Source: Ziziphus jujuba
Taxonomy: Eukaryota > Streptophyta > Magnoliopsida > Rosales > Rhamnaceae
Assembly (NCBI RefSeq): GCF_031755915.1
Contig: NC_083389.1
Coordinates: forward strand, 24,551,001 to 24,615,000
Direction of reading: 5' to 3'
DNA: 64,000 bases
Shown: piece by piece, positions 11,351-21,913 of the stretch
Numbering within the stretch: position 1 is the stretch's first letter
How the letters are laid out: the number at the start of each line of letters is the position of its first letter
Program-made: the position numbers and the translations under genes
The notes under the pieces: model-generated
What the model was told of the DNA's origin: nothing
What the model saw: the letters and a program-made list of their open reading frames with translations, nothing else
Databases searched by the model: none

Positions 11351-12150
11351 GGATTCCCCCTTTCTTCCCTTACTCTCAATTTTTTCAAATTTTCTATCAC
11401 ATGTGGGTTTATCTTCATTTTTCCACTCAATTTAAGTTTTAGAAGGCTTACCTTGGACAGAAAGTTCAGACCTACCCTCTTGGATGGATGGAGAAACCGT
11501 CGGTGCCATGCTTGTTTTCTCCTTAAGCTGTTCGGTCTCCCTCCTTTGTTACATTTGAGTTGATCTCTAAACACTTCCCTTGGAGTTAACGGCTCCAGCT
11601 TAACCTTTTTTACCTTAAATTTAAAAGCAATGGAATTCTCTCTTCCATAGTGTATGGCATCTTTATCAAATTGCCATGGCCTTCCCAATAAAATATGACT
11701 AGCATGCATGGGAACAATATCACACAATACAACATCCACATATATAACAATGCTGAATTTTACTTTGGCTTGTTTGTTTAGTTTCATCTCATCACTATCA
11801 TTAAGCCATTGTAATCTATACGGTTTGGGATGTTTAATGGTTGCTAACCCTAATTTATCAACTACCACATTACTAATTATATTAGCACAACTTCCACTAT
11901 CAATTATCATACTACATATGTTACCTTGAATTTCACATAGAGTGTGGAAGATATTCTCCCTTTGAATTTGATCCTCATCTTTGTACATGGTTAGAACCTT
12001 TCTTGCCACCAAGCTCAATTCAACCCTTGAAGCCTTGAGTGTTTCGGATTCCTCTTGTTCCTCACCTCCAATTTCTTGTTCTTCAAACTGGGTTTCAACC
12101 TCACTTTCTTTACTTTCGAATTCCAAGTCTCCATTACCTTTCAGCACCAT
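11347..12150 (-). pseudogene. A1 protease region
   Basis: 267 codons are open on the minus strand. An acidic Gag tail is followed by an aspartic-protease fold with SMIIDSGSCANIISNVVVDKLG, then YRLQWLNDSDEMK, DIVPMHASHILLGRPWQFDKD and FKVKKVKLEPLTP. The catalytic triplet is DSG, the usual form. The Gag zinc knuckle lies just beyond at about 12155-12200 and carries a stop. The C-terminal part (from about residue 205) is frame-shifted relative to sister copies. Confidence 0.75.
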
Positions 12151-13300
12151 GATTCTTCTATTTGAGCATTGGTTGGCAATGTGTCCTCGTCCTTAACACT
12201 AAAAACATACAATATCTCTAGTTCTTGAAGGTTTAGGATCAAATTTACTTTTAAACTTAGGTGCTTGGACAGATTCGGCTTTTACTTCCTTCCTTAGCCG
12301 ATTAGTACTTTCTTCTCCAAGTTTCGATTTTGGCTTTGTATCATATGTGGCATTGCTTCTCCAAACACTAAGATTTTTTCTCTCGCTGCTTGAACCACCT
12401 CCAAACTATGAGGTTCCCCTCCTCTTGAATTGATTTTCAATCTTGATGCCACATGAAGCATTTCCTCCTCTTGAACTCTACATATTGTTGAAGCTCCACT
12501 TGGTTGGCTATCTCGCGATTCAACCCACCTAGAAACAATGCCATGGATGCCTCTCGATCTTCATTCATGCTCAACCTCATCATGAGTATCTCCATCTCCT
12601 TGTAGTAGTCCTCTACTATCCTAGTTCCTTTAGTTAATGATTAGAGTCTTTGATGCAGCAACCTATGATAGTGAGTTGGTACAAATCTCTTCCTCATCGC
12701 TCCTTTCAGTTGATGCCAAGTAGTAATCAATTCATCACCAACTTTTCTTCGGGTATTTTGCTCATTTGTCCATCATTGGAGTGCATAATTTCAAAATTTC
12801 AGAGCAGCCAATTTAACCTTCTTAGCCTCTGAATAGTTATGACAATTGAATATCATCTCCATTCGCTCCTCCTAATCTAAGTAGGTCTACGGATCACTAT
12901 TTCCCATGAAATGGTGCTATGTTGGCCTTAATGTTTCCAAGATCATCATCTTCCTCTCTACCATGGCTCCCACGGCTTGGCCTTCCTTGGTGTGCAAAAA
13001 TATCATCAATCCCCTCTTCAAAATCATCTCCAAAATTACCTACTTCAAATTATTCTCTAGGTCATCCACGACTTCTTTGACCTCGACCTCGACCTCTATG
13101 TGCATCAAACCTTATATTCGGCCCAGCTTGAGAATTTTCCACTTTGTCTAATCTTGGATATAGGTGATCAAAACGAGCATTCATTCTTTGGAGTTGTTCT
13201 AAGATCGCCATCATGTGGGTAGGTTCACCTCCACTTACCATTGCTGGAGTATCACCCTTGTACCCAAAGGATTCCGATTGTCATCCTTGAATCTACCATG
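12151..13300 (-). pseudogene. A1 gag remnant
   Basis: Pieces of Gag are readable on the minus strand in several frames. They include a zinc-knuckle remnant (about 12155-12210), text of the Gag core (about 12430-12900), an Arg/Gly-rich stretch near 13080-13110, and the N-terminal EQLQRMNARFD near 13180. Stops and frameshifts are frequent. The likely start is close to 13300, by comparison with the A2 gag start at 24092. Confidence 0.6.
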
Positions 13301-14438
13301 TTAATATAAATAACACAAAAATTCTCACCAAAATCACTCGCTCATGTGTTTCACTCAAATAAAGTCTCGACATTCATATTTGCACACTAGTTCTGGTTTT
13401 TACCCTCTTTTAAGCTCACACTCTCTTGCCTTTTTCCACTCACAAGAATATCTCAAATTTCTAATTAAAACACACACAAAATAGCAACTTGATCACAAGC
13501 ATGGCTTAATTAAACTTATCAACAAAACAACAACTAAAACAAGCAAATATTGAGTGAATTAACAAAACCTAGTCTGGACCTAGCTAACCAAAAATAAGGA
13601 AAAATTTAACAAGGTGATTTTGGATTTATCAAGAAACAAACCAAGATAATAAGAACCCAAATTTTCAAGGATAAAATTTAGAAAAGAGATTCAAGCAATG
13701 AACAAGAAGCAATACGAACAAAACTTGGAATAGTCGTTGGTTGTTGTTCTTGCAATTTATGTCTTTGTATCAAATCCTTAAACTATATTTAATCCACGTA
13801 ATTTTAGCTCCCAAAATTCAATTTTCCAGGAACAATATAGAACTAATAAGCCGCAGCTCCAAATATCTCAATTTCAATCCATCCAACTTAAACAAATTCA
13901 AACCCCATTTTGTTTTCAACAAACCGACCTTTTGTACAGTTTTTTTTTTTTAATTCTAGGTTTTTTTTTTTGTTCTTTTTTTTTTATCATAAATAGAATA
14001 ATGCAAGGACAACTTCTAGCAGTACCATAAACAACACAAACGACAATTTAAAATTCAACAAAGATCAAACCTGTGACTACAAATTACAAATCTGTAAATT
14101 TGTTGTATGTTGCTTCAAATCCCCTTCTCTTTTTTTTTTTTTTTTTTTTTTTTCAATATATGAATGCAACTAATTTAAGATTAAAACATCGAATAAAAAT
14201 CAACAATAAACCAAATTAACAAGAACAATGATGAAAAAAAAAAAAAACCAACAAGCTAGGAAGCAAAAGATGGTAAAACAAGGAAATCTAATGTGACTAG
14301 GAAAAAAAAATGATTTTGAATTTTTTTTTTATGCGGAACGTGTATGAACTAAGAATAATTTTAACCTAATGTTAAAATTACACAATAACACAAAAATAAA
14401 TAAAACAATTAAGATAGATCAAACCTGAACAAAATTTG
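13301..14438 (-). other. A1 5' leader, no gene
   Basis: Untranslated leader with long T tracts (13939-13983, 14130-14153) and A tracts (14234-14247). It aligns by eye with the A2 leader (24093-24425 and 31818-32503). I see no gene. Confidence 0.6.
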
Positions 14439-14450
14439 GCTCTGATATCA
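14439..14450 (-). other. Primer-binding site of A1
   Basis: The minus strand reads TGATATCAGAGC, one mismatch from the initiator-Met tRNA complement, two bases from the LTR end. Confidence 0.75.
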
Positions 14451-14452
14451 AA

Positions 14453-15436
14453 TGATACGAACCTAGGTCAATCTAAATCACTCACTCTCTAATGGTGTTT
14501 TAGGTGTTTAAAGAGAACAAAGAGAATTCTTTTTCACCAGTATTTATATGTATGAATAATGTACTAAATTTTATTGAGAAAATAAGCTTTTAAATAGGTT
14601 TGAAAACACAAAATAAAACCCTAAACAATTAGGTCAAAACCGGCCATAGAGAATATAAAATTATGCTTTGCCAAATTTCACCTTCCTTTCCTAAACTAAT
14701 TTGTATTAATTAACTCATTTATTTTGGACAAGGAATTAATTAATTTACAATCAAAATAATAAAATTCTAACTTTCCTAAGTTGATTTGTCCAGCAAATAA
14801 ACAAATAAAAACCAAAATAAAAGATAATTTCCTACAACAAAAAGTCAAACTCAAATTAGGAAACTAGTTGACTAGTTTGACAACTAAGCTAACTTTGACC
14901 AATTTCTAGCTTCTAAAGGCTCTAAATCAGCTCTAATATGCCATGTAGGATGCCAAATAGGATTATTTATGATTCCCATATGCTGTCCTTGATTGGAATA
15001 AAGAGAAAGAGCATAATCATCAAGATATGTCAATCTAGCAATAAAAGGTGCATTTACAGCCAAAAATGTCCTCCATGCGCAAATGGCCCCTTTGGTTACT
15101 TTTGCTTCTACCTTGACTTGAGTCCATGACCTCTTAATGATATCAATTTAGTTCAAGAAGTGTTAAACCCATTCCTTGCTACTCGGAGTCCATAAATGCA
15201 CTAAAACAGCTACCCAGGTCCATATCGGCCTTCATCACTTGGATGCTTAGAACAAGCTTTGAATCTTTGAATATTGACAAACCCTTTCGAGAATTGATGA
15301 CTCCTTATAGGAAACCAGCCAGGTTGTCCTTAAATCTCTTGGCTTGTGTCCTAGTGATTGGGTTGGTCTTCAACTTCATATGATCAGCACCCCAACGAGT
15401 AGTCGATTGTACAGATATGAACGGATTCTCATCATT
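14453..15436 (-). repeat. Family A LTR shared by A1 and a tandem partner
   Basis: A complete 984-bp LTR runs from TGATACGAACCTAGG to GGATTCTCATCA on the plus strand. It has a primer-binding site on its left (5' LTR of A1) and a polypurine tract on its right (3' LTR of another copy). This is expected when two elements share one LTR after unequal recombination. Confidence 0.85.
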
Positions 15437-15524
15437 CCCCTCCTCTTGAAAAGGATTTTCCCCTAAATTAAAGTCATCACCTGCAGCAAATGGAGATAAA
15501 TCAGCAACACTAAATGTAGCACTA
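15437..15524 (-). pseudogene. Fragment of a second A element (polypurine tract and integrase end)
   Basis: The polypurine tract (15437-15449) is followed by the extreme Pol C-terminus, read on the minus strand as SATFSVADLSPFAAGDDFN and then ENPFQEEG. It breaks off abruptly at about 15524, where LTR A sequence in the opposite orientation begins. Confidence 0.7.
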
Positions 15525-15968
15525 TTTTAGGAAGATCCATATTTTATTATTTTGGTTGTAAATTAATTAATTCTTATTTCAAAATTAAGGAATTAATCAA
15601 TCCAAATTAGTTTAGGAAACATAGAAAATTCGGCATTTACCAATTCCTAATCTATGTTGGTCGAATTTTCTTATTGTTTCTAGGGTTTTTATTTTGTGAC
15701 TTCAAACCTATTTAAAGGCTTATTTTCTCAATATAAATAGTACATCATTCATACAGAAAATTATTTATGGGAAAGAATTCTCTTTGTTCTCTTTGAACAC
15801 CTAAAACATCGAATAGAGATCAAGTGTTTTAGTTTGACTTATTAATAGGATATCCATCATCTCTTATGTTGTCTTCATCATATACAAAGGTTTCTAATCG
15901 CAAGTTGATTAGAGCTTAGGGTGACCATTAGAATCTGAACTTAATTGTCAATCCAGGCTAATATAACC
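15525..15968 (+). repeat. LTR A fragment, truncated at both ends
   Basis: It matches the 3' half of the solo LTR at 22507-23578 (from about 23105 to about 23540) in plus orientation. It includes the CTATTTAAAGG TATA-like box and the CAAAGAGAACAAAGAG-type segment. Both LTR tips are missing. Confidence 0.7.
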
Positions 15969-16215
15969 CAACAAATATATTCTATTAATAAATCTTAAAT
16001 GTCCTTATTGAAACTAAAGCACTAACTAGTTAGAAAGGCCCCTTATTGTAGATAGGCTACGGAACCTTGCCTTAAATTATAATATAATATTATCAAAGAT
16101 GGTTCTTTCTTAAAGTTTCTCGCTTGTTGCTTTAGTAGCAGCGCGCATGTTTTTTTGGCTCCTTCTCGACCCAAAAGTTTGAGATACCTTGAATCAATGA
16201 ATGAATGAATGAAAA
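15969..16215. other. Unique sequence, possibly organelle-derived
   Basis: This is not LTR. Base composition is higher in GC than the repeats, and it ends in a short (GAAT)n run. It continues at 17272-17387 once the solo LTR is removed. It may be the left end of the mitochondrial-derived segment that carries rps7 at 37411, because A2 separates the two and has matching duplications. No gene is recognised. Confidence 0.4.
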
Positions 16216-16735
16216 TGATGAGGACATGACCAGGAGCACCACAAGATGGAGTCTAGAGCCAGTTCAAATCTCTACGGGACCAATAACCAGAGCAAGAACA
16301 AAGAGTTTTAAAGAAGCACTAAATGGTTTAATCCAAGAGGTGTTCACATCCCAAGGAAGTAAGTTCATTACTGAAGATGAACCAAAATTGGTCCATATGA
16401 TTGGAACAGAGGATGCCAACATGAAAGAAAGCTTAACCCATGGAATCCAACAGTATGGTGATGTGGCACGATTTGATGACATGCATGGTAATGTGGCATC
16501 ATATGGTGACATGGCACTTTTGCCACGTGGAGGATGATATGTGCCTACATGGCATTGGCTAAATTTTATAATTAGGAAAATATTAATTTTTATTTATGTT
16601 TTGATTGGATTTTGGCATGTTGCCTATTTATTTTCCTAATTTAGTTTTTATTAGGTTTTTAAATTACTTTCCTAATTTTATTAGAGTTGAATTGGTCAAA
16701 GAATTAAAGGCCATTCAAATTAGGAAACTAGGAGC

Positions 16736-16907
16736 TAAATTAGGTTTCCTAAACCTAACCACATTAGGTTTCCTAAACCTAACCAAATTAGGTTTCCTAA
16801 ACCTAACCAAATTAGGTTTCCTAAACCTAACCAAATTAGGTTTCCTAAAGCTAATCACATTAGGTTTCCTAAACCTATCAAAATTAGGTTTCCTAAACCT
16901 AATTTTC
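16736..16907 (+). repeat. 24-bp minisatellite in LTR C, seven units
   Basis: Each unit is built on TTAGGTTTCCTAAACCTAA, a near-perfect 8-bp stem with a CCT loop, followed by a 5-bp spacer (CCACA, CCAAA or similar). Unit number varies between LTR C copies: seven here, five near 42394-42510 and 62706-62830, four near 24897-24990 and 31194-31288, three near 43285-43356 and 57265-57335. Confidence 0.9.
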
Positions 16908-16968
16908 ATCCATTATTATTCCACCTTGACTTTTAGCAAATTTAGAAAAACTTTGTAATTTATTTTGC

Positions 16969-16979
16969 CTATTTAAAGG
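16969..16979 (+). promoter_or_regulatory. Probable TATA box of LTR C
   Basis: CTATTTAAAGG is conserved at the same place in every LTR C copy (for example 43419-43429), between the minisatellite and the U5 part. Family A LTRs have the same box. Inferred core promoter. Confidence 0.5.
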
Positions 16980-17271
16980 CACATAAGTCATGAATAAAGA
17001 GGAGATTACAATTTTGATTCAAAGTGAGAGTGATTCTCTTGGTTCTCTAAGAACTATATCTAACTTTTTCAAGCTTTGTTTGTGGAGTTCAAATTCGACT
17101 TATCAATAGGTTATTCCGTACCCTATTGTGGCGTCTTCACTCTACCAAGGTTCTTACCTCAAATATAGGTAACAGGTCGAGGTCTTCCATTGATAACTTG
17201 TAATTAGATGGTCCTAATTCAATCTTTGTTACGGGTTTAGAGGCAGGTCGCTCTAGATTCGTATCAGAAAA

Positions 17272-17387
17272 GAAACCGCTTACCAAATGGGATGTTTAAG
17301 GACTTGATATCAAAAGAAATGGGGGCGTTGATTTTAAGATAGAGCCCTATGATGCAAGAGCTTAAACTTTTTTTATTATATAAAGCG
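17272..17387. other. Unique sequence between solo LTR C and A2
   Basis: It continues 15969-16215. The last five bases AAGCG pair with AATCG at 37239-37243 as the imperfect target duplication of A2. No gene is seen. Confidence 0.45.
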
Positions 17388-18430
17388 TAATACGAACCTA
17401 GGTTGACTTGCTCCTCAACCCATATTAAATTAGCCCGGATCAAAAATTAATTTTAGACTCTAGTGGTCACCTTAACCCCTAATCAACTTGTGATTATAAA
17501 CTTTGGTATATGATGAAGATGCCACAATAGGTGATGAATGTCCTATTGATAAGTTGAACTAAAACACTCGATTTCTGTTTGACGTTTTAGGTTTTCAAAG
17601 AGAACAAAGAGAATTCTTTGTAGCAATAACTTTTGAATAATAATCTAAGCTGCTGTTCCGTTGAAAAATAAGCCTTCAAATAGACAAAAGTTACAAAACA
17701 AAAAATCCTAAATCAACTATGGTAATTTCAGCCAACATGGATTTGGAAACAAAGTGTGGCCGAATTTCCTAGCCTTTCCTAAACTACTTTGGATTAATTA
17801 ATTACTTAATTTTAAAATAGGAATCAATTAATTTACAATCAAAACAATGAATATCAACCTTCATAAATTAATTTGTCCAGCAAATAAATAAATAAAAATC
17901 AAAATGAAAGACTTCCTAAAACAAAAGTCTAAGTTTCGAATTTGGAATCTAGTTGGCTAGTTTGTCAAACAAGCTGCCTTTGTCCAATCATCAACTAGTT
18001 TAGGCTCCAACTCAGCTCTGATATACCATTTAGGATGCCTAATAGGATTAAAAGGTCTAAGCTAGCGGTAAAACCATGCATTTTCGGCCAAATTGATCTC
18101 CATGCACAAATGATGTGTTTGAATGCTTTTACTTCTGTCTTGGCATGATTTTATGGTCCCTTTGCTCAATCTCATTCATAAGACAACAAATTCATTCCTT
18201 ATTGCCTGGAGTCCGTAGAAGCACCAAAACAGCTTGGTGGGTCCATTTCCGCCTTCATAGCTTGGATGCATAAAACGGACTTTGGATCTTCGAGCATTGT
18301 CAAGATCTCTTGAGAATTAATAACACTTTGTATGAAGCTAAATAGGTTATCCATAAATCTCTTAGCTTATACCCATGTGATTGGCCTCGTCTTCAATGTA
18401 TAAGATCAGCACCCTAGCGGGTAGTTAAAT
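17388..18430 (-). repeat. 3' LTR of A2 (family A)
   Basis: It starts TAATACGAACCTAGG on the plus strand (TG mutated to TA). The terminal part next to the polypurine tract (about 30 bp, including CTCATCA) is deleted. It matches the outer LTR pieces between 33365 and 37238, with shared text CTAATCAACTTGTGATTA. Confidence 0.8.
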
Positions 18431-18442
18431 CTCCCTCCTCTT

Positions 18443-19480
18443 AAAAATGATTTGTCCTCAAATCAAAATCATCACCTATAGCAAATGGAAATAAATCAAC
18501 AACATTAAATGTAGCACTCACATCATACTCACCTAATAAGTCAAGTTAGTAAGCATTTTCATAGATCCGCTCCAAAACTTGATAAGGTCATCCCTTGGAG
18601 GCATAAACTTTGACTTTCATTGCTCCGGAAACCTCTCCTTTCTTAGGTGCAATTAAACCCAATCTCCAGGTTCAAATACAAGCTTTATTTGGCTGTGGTT
18701 AGAATTCTTAGCATATTCTTCCATCCTCCTCTAATTATTTGCTTTTGTGTTCTCATGAATCTGTTTAACAAAATCAACTTTTTGTTTTCCCACTAGATTA
18801 GCACGTTCATTTAAAGGCAAAGGTGTTAAATCTAATGGAGTTAAAGGATTAAAACCATAAACAATTTCAAATGGAGTGTATTTAGTAGCTGAATGCATAG
18901 TTCTATTATAAGCAAATTCCACATGCGGCAAACATTCCTTTTATGTTCTTAAATTCTTGCTAATTAATGCTCCCGATAATGCAAACAAAGTTCTATTTAC
19001 TACTTTAGTTTCTCCATCAGTTTGTGGATGACAAGTAGTTGAAAATAAAAGTTTAGTTCCTAACTTATTGCTTAAAGCTTTCCAAAAATAATTTAAGAAT
19101 TTAACATCCATATCCAAAACAATTGTGCTAGGCATTTCATGTAATCTTGCTATTTGCCTAAAGAATAAATGAGCTACATTGGATGCATCGTCAGTTTTAT
19201 TACAGGCAAAAAAAGTGCCATCTTAAAAAATCTATCAATAATGACAAAAATTGAATATTTTCCATTCCTATACCTAGGTAAACCAAGAACAAAATCCATA
19301 GATAAATCAACCCAAGGATGTGATGGGATCGGCAAAGGTAGGTAGAATCCATGTGGCTTCAGCCTAGATTTGGATTTTTGGCAATTTAGACACTTCTCAC
19401 ACATCCTCTCCATATCTCTCCTCATGTTAGGCCAATAAAATTGTTCTTATAGAATAGACAAAGTCTTACAACTCCAAAAT
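18443..19480 (-). pseudogene. A2 integrase
   Basis: Minus strand, in several frames. The zinc-finger Cys pair and core start read [18 protein letters not shown] and [16 protein letters not shown] (19174-19425). The middle reads [21 protein letters not shown] with [14 protein letters not shown] (18941-19135). The end reads [20 protein letters not shown] (18731-18931). The DDE residues are recognisable, but the core is split by frameshifts and the region next to the second Asp is altered (LDMDVKF where sisters have SDRDAKF). Confidence 0.8.
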
Positions 19481-21035
19481 AACCCATTTTTAATACAATT
19501 TTTACATATTTCACCAAAGCCATTATTATGCTCATAAAGTTCATTTAATTGTTCAAAATTAAGCAATTTAGCATCTAATGTTGAAAACTGTATATACCTT
19601 CGGGATAATGCATCGGCAACCACATTTTTACTTACATTTCTTGTAGTGGATGACATAAGGAAAAGTTTCGATGAATTCAATCTACTTCCCATGCCTTCAG
19701 TTGAGCTTCCCTTGACCTTTAATGTGCTTCAATGATTGATGATCTGTATGAATCACAAATTCTTTCGGCATCATTTAATGTTGCCATGTCTCCAAATCTC
19801 TCACCAAAGCATACACATCCTTTATCATAGGTTGGATAGTTTAATGTAGCTCCATTTAACTACTCACTAAAGTAGGCTACAGGTCTTCCTTCTTGCATAA
19901 AAATAGCTCCAATACCTACATCCAAAGCATCATATTCAATTTCAAAAGTTTTAGAAAAATTTTGCAAAACAAATGAAGGAGCATTAGTTAATTTTTCTTT
20001 CAACAAATTGAAAGACTTCTCTTGTGCTTTCTCCCATTTGAATCCAACATTCTTTTTGACAAGTTTGGTCAAAGGTGCTGCTATAGTGCTAAAATCCTTG
20101 ACAAATCTTCCATAGAAGCTAACCAAACCATGAAAACTCCTTACCTGGCTTATAGATGTAGGTTTTGGCCACTCATGTATGGCTTTCACCCTGGATTGGT
20201 CAGCTTTAATTCCTGTAGCACTTACAACAAATCCTAGAAAAGCAAGTTTATTTTGACAAAAATCACACTTGTTAATGTTTAGCAAATAATCTTTCCTTCC
20301 TAAACACTTTTCAAACTAACCTAAGATGTCCTACATGATCATCTAAATTTCTACTATATATAAGAATATCATAAAAATAAACAATCATAAAATTTCCAAT
20401 GAATAGAAGCATAACATGATTCATTAACCTCATAAAAGTGCTAGGTGCACTAGTTAACCAAAAGACATTACTTACCACTTATACAATCCATACTTAGTTT
20501 TAAATGTGGTTTTCCATTCATCTCCCTCTTTCATCCTAATTTGATGATACTCACTCCTAAGATCAATTTTAGAAAACATGCATGCACCATATAACTCATC
20601 AAGCATATCATCCAATCTAGGAATAAGATGTCTATACTTAATGATTACATTATTAATGGCCCTACAATCTACACACATGCACCATGATCCATCTTTCTAA
20701 GGCACTAATAAAACAGCGACAACACATGGACTCATGCTTTCATGAATATAACCTTTTTCAAGCAATTCACTTACCTGGCTTTGTAGCTCCTTTATCTCCT
20801 CGAGATTGCATTTATATGTAGGCCTATTAGGAATTGCAACTCCAATAATAAAATTAATTTGATATTCAATCCCTTGAATAGGTGGTAAACCACTAGGAAT
20901 TTCCTCCAGAAAGACATCATCAAATTCCTGCAAAAGAGAAGAAATAGAATTTGGCAATTCAAGCTCTTCAGGGTTAGCTTGATCATTTAAATAATCATCT
21001 TTATAAATCATAACCAGCATAGGTTTCTTACTCAA
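19447..21035 (-). pseudogene. A2 reverse transcriptase and RNase H
   Basis: RT starts at 21035 with the spacer and [20 protein letters not shown], followed by [20 protein letters not shown] and [22 protein letters not shown] (20472-20678). The YxDD segment (20330-20470) is decayed and out of frame. The connection domain is at 19860-20285 ([23 protein letters not shown]). RNase H includes FEIEYDALDVGIGAIFMQEGRPVAYFSE and, further on, [12 protein letters not shown] (19447-19692). Stops and frameshifts are present throughout. Confidence 0.8.
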
Positions 21036-21169
21036 AAATACTTTACTACTATCACCTAAATTAAGTTAAAAACTTTTCTTTTTCTTCTCTTTCCTCTCTT
21101 TTTACTTACCTCTCTTGGCCACCTCTCTTTTTCATTCACGCTTGGTTTTCTTACCCTTTCTCTGTCTAT

Positions 21170-21913
21170 CTAGTTCATCTCTCTTTTTCCCCTCAAATTT
21201 AGTTTTAGAAGGCTTACCTTGGTTGAGTGGGTCGTTTTTACTCCTTTTTCAATTAGTGGAGTCGTGGGTTCCACACTTACTCTCTCCTTTAGCCATTCGG
21301 CCTCCCACCTTTGTTGCATTTGCAGTTGGTCTCTAAAAACCTCTTTTGGAGTTAACATCTCAAGCTTAATCTTCCTTCCCTTAAATTTAAAAACAATAGC
21401 ATTTTTTTCAACTATAATGTATAGTATCCTTATCAAATTGGCGTGGTCTCCCTTATAAAATATGTCATGCATAAGTACAACATCACATAAAACAACATCC
21501 ACATATTTATCAATGATAAACTTTCTGTTGGCTTGTTTGTTTACTTTCGTCTCACCATTATCATTAAGCCATTGAAGTCTATATGGTTCAAGATGTTTAA
21601 TTGTTGTTAAACATAATTTCTCAACCACAATATTACTAATGACATTAGCAGAACTTCCACTGTGAATTATCATACTACAAATATTACCTTGAATTTCACA
21701 CCTCGTATGTAAGATGTTTTCTCTTTGGATTTGATCCTCATCCTTGTACACAATTAGAACCCTCCTTGCCACCAAATTAAGTTTGGCCCTTGATGCCTTT
21801 AGGGTCTCGCGTTCTCCATGTTCTTCATCTTCAATTTCTTCTTCAACAAGTTCGGCTTCCTTTTTGGATTCTTCACTTTCGGACTCCAACACTCCATTAC
21901 CTTTCAGCACCAT
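21170..21913 (-). pseudogene. A2 protease region
   Basis: 247 open codons. An acidic Gag tail is followed by the aspartic-protease domain, with SMIIHSGSSANVISNIVVEKL. The catalytic Asp is replaced by His, so it would be inactive. Next come YRLQWLNDNGETK and the decayed LLG region (about residues 150-175), and then the start of the Lys-rich spacer. Confidence 0.75.

Larger units (their letters stand above)
1..15436 (-). mobile_element. Ty3/gypsy element A1, split by nested element B1
   Basis: An old LTR retrotransposon lies on the minus strand. Its 3' LTR (1-757) is cut by the window edge. A polypurine tract follows, then pol (771-2661 and 10610-12150), gag to about 13300, a leader, a primer-binding site (14439-14450) and the 5' LTR (14453-15436). 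Element B1 sits inside its reverse-transcriptase gene. The RT text left of 2661 continues directly at 10610, and the 5-bp duplication is CTTTT on the left and CTTTC on the right. Frameshifts and stops run throughout, so it is non-functional. The right LTR is followed by another polypurine tract, which marks a tandem partner (see 15437-15524). Confidence 0.85.
16216..17266 (+). mobile_element. Solo LTR, family C
   Basis: A 1051-bp LTR runs from TGATGAGGACATGACC to GATTCGTATCA with perfect 5-bp duplications GAAAA (16211-16215 and 17267-17271). It encodes the LTR-borne Pol tail in frame from its first bases (16205-16537): GPITRARTKSFKEALNGLIQEV, then repeats of YGD and DDM, ending LLPRGG. A 24-bp minisatellite of seven units follows at 16736-16907. 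This is the longest minisatellite in the window. Confidence 0.93.

Noticed and set aside
16736..16907. Interstitial telomere repeat
   Set aside because: The unit is 24 bp with a stem-loop, not TTTAGGG; AAACCTAA lacks one C compared with the plant telomere and telo-box.
16736..16907. CRISPR-like array
   Set aside because: Spacers are five bases and near identical, and this is plant DNA; it is a minisatellite within an LTR.
16715..16909. A minus-strand frame encoding repeated RKPN units
   Set aside because: It is a by-product of the 24-bp minisatellite, whose length is a multiple of three; the plus strand gives similar repeats (LGFLNLTK).
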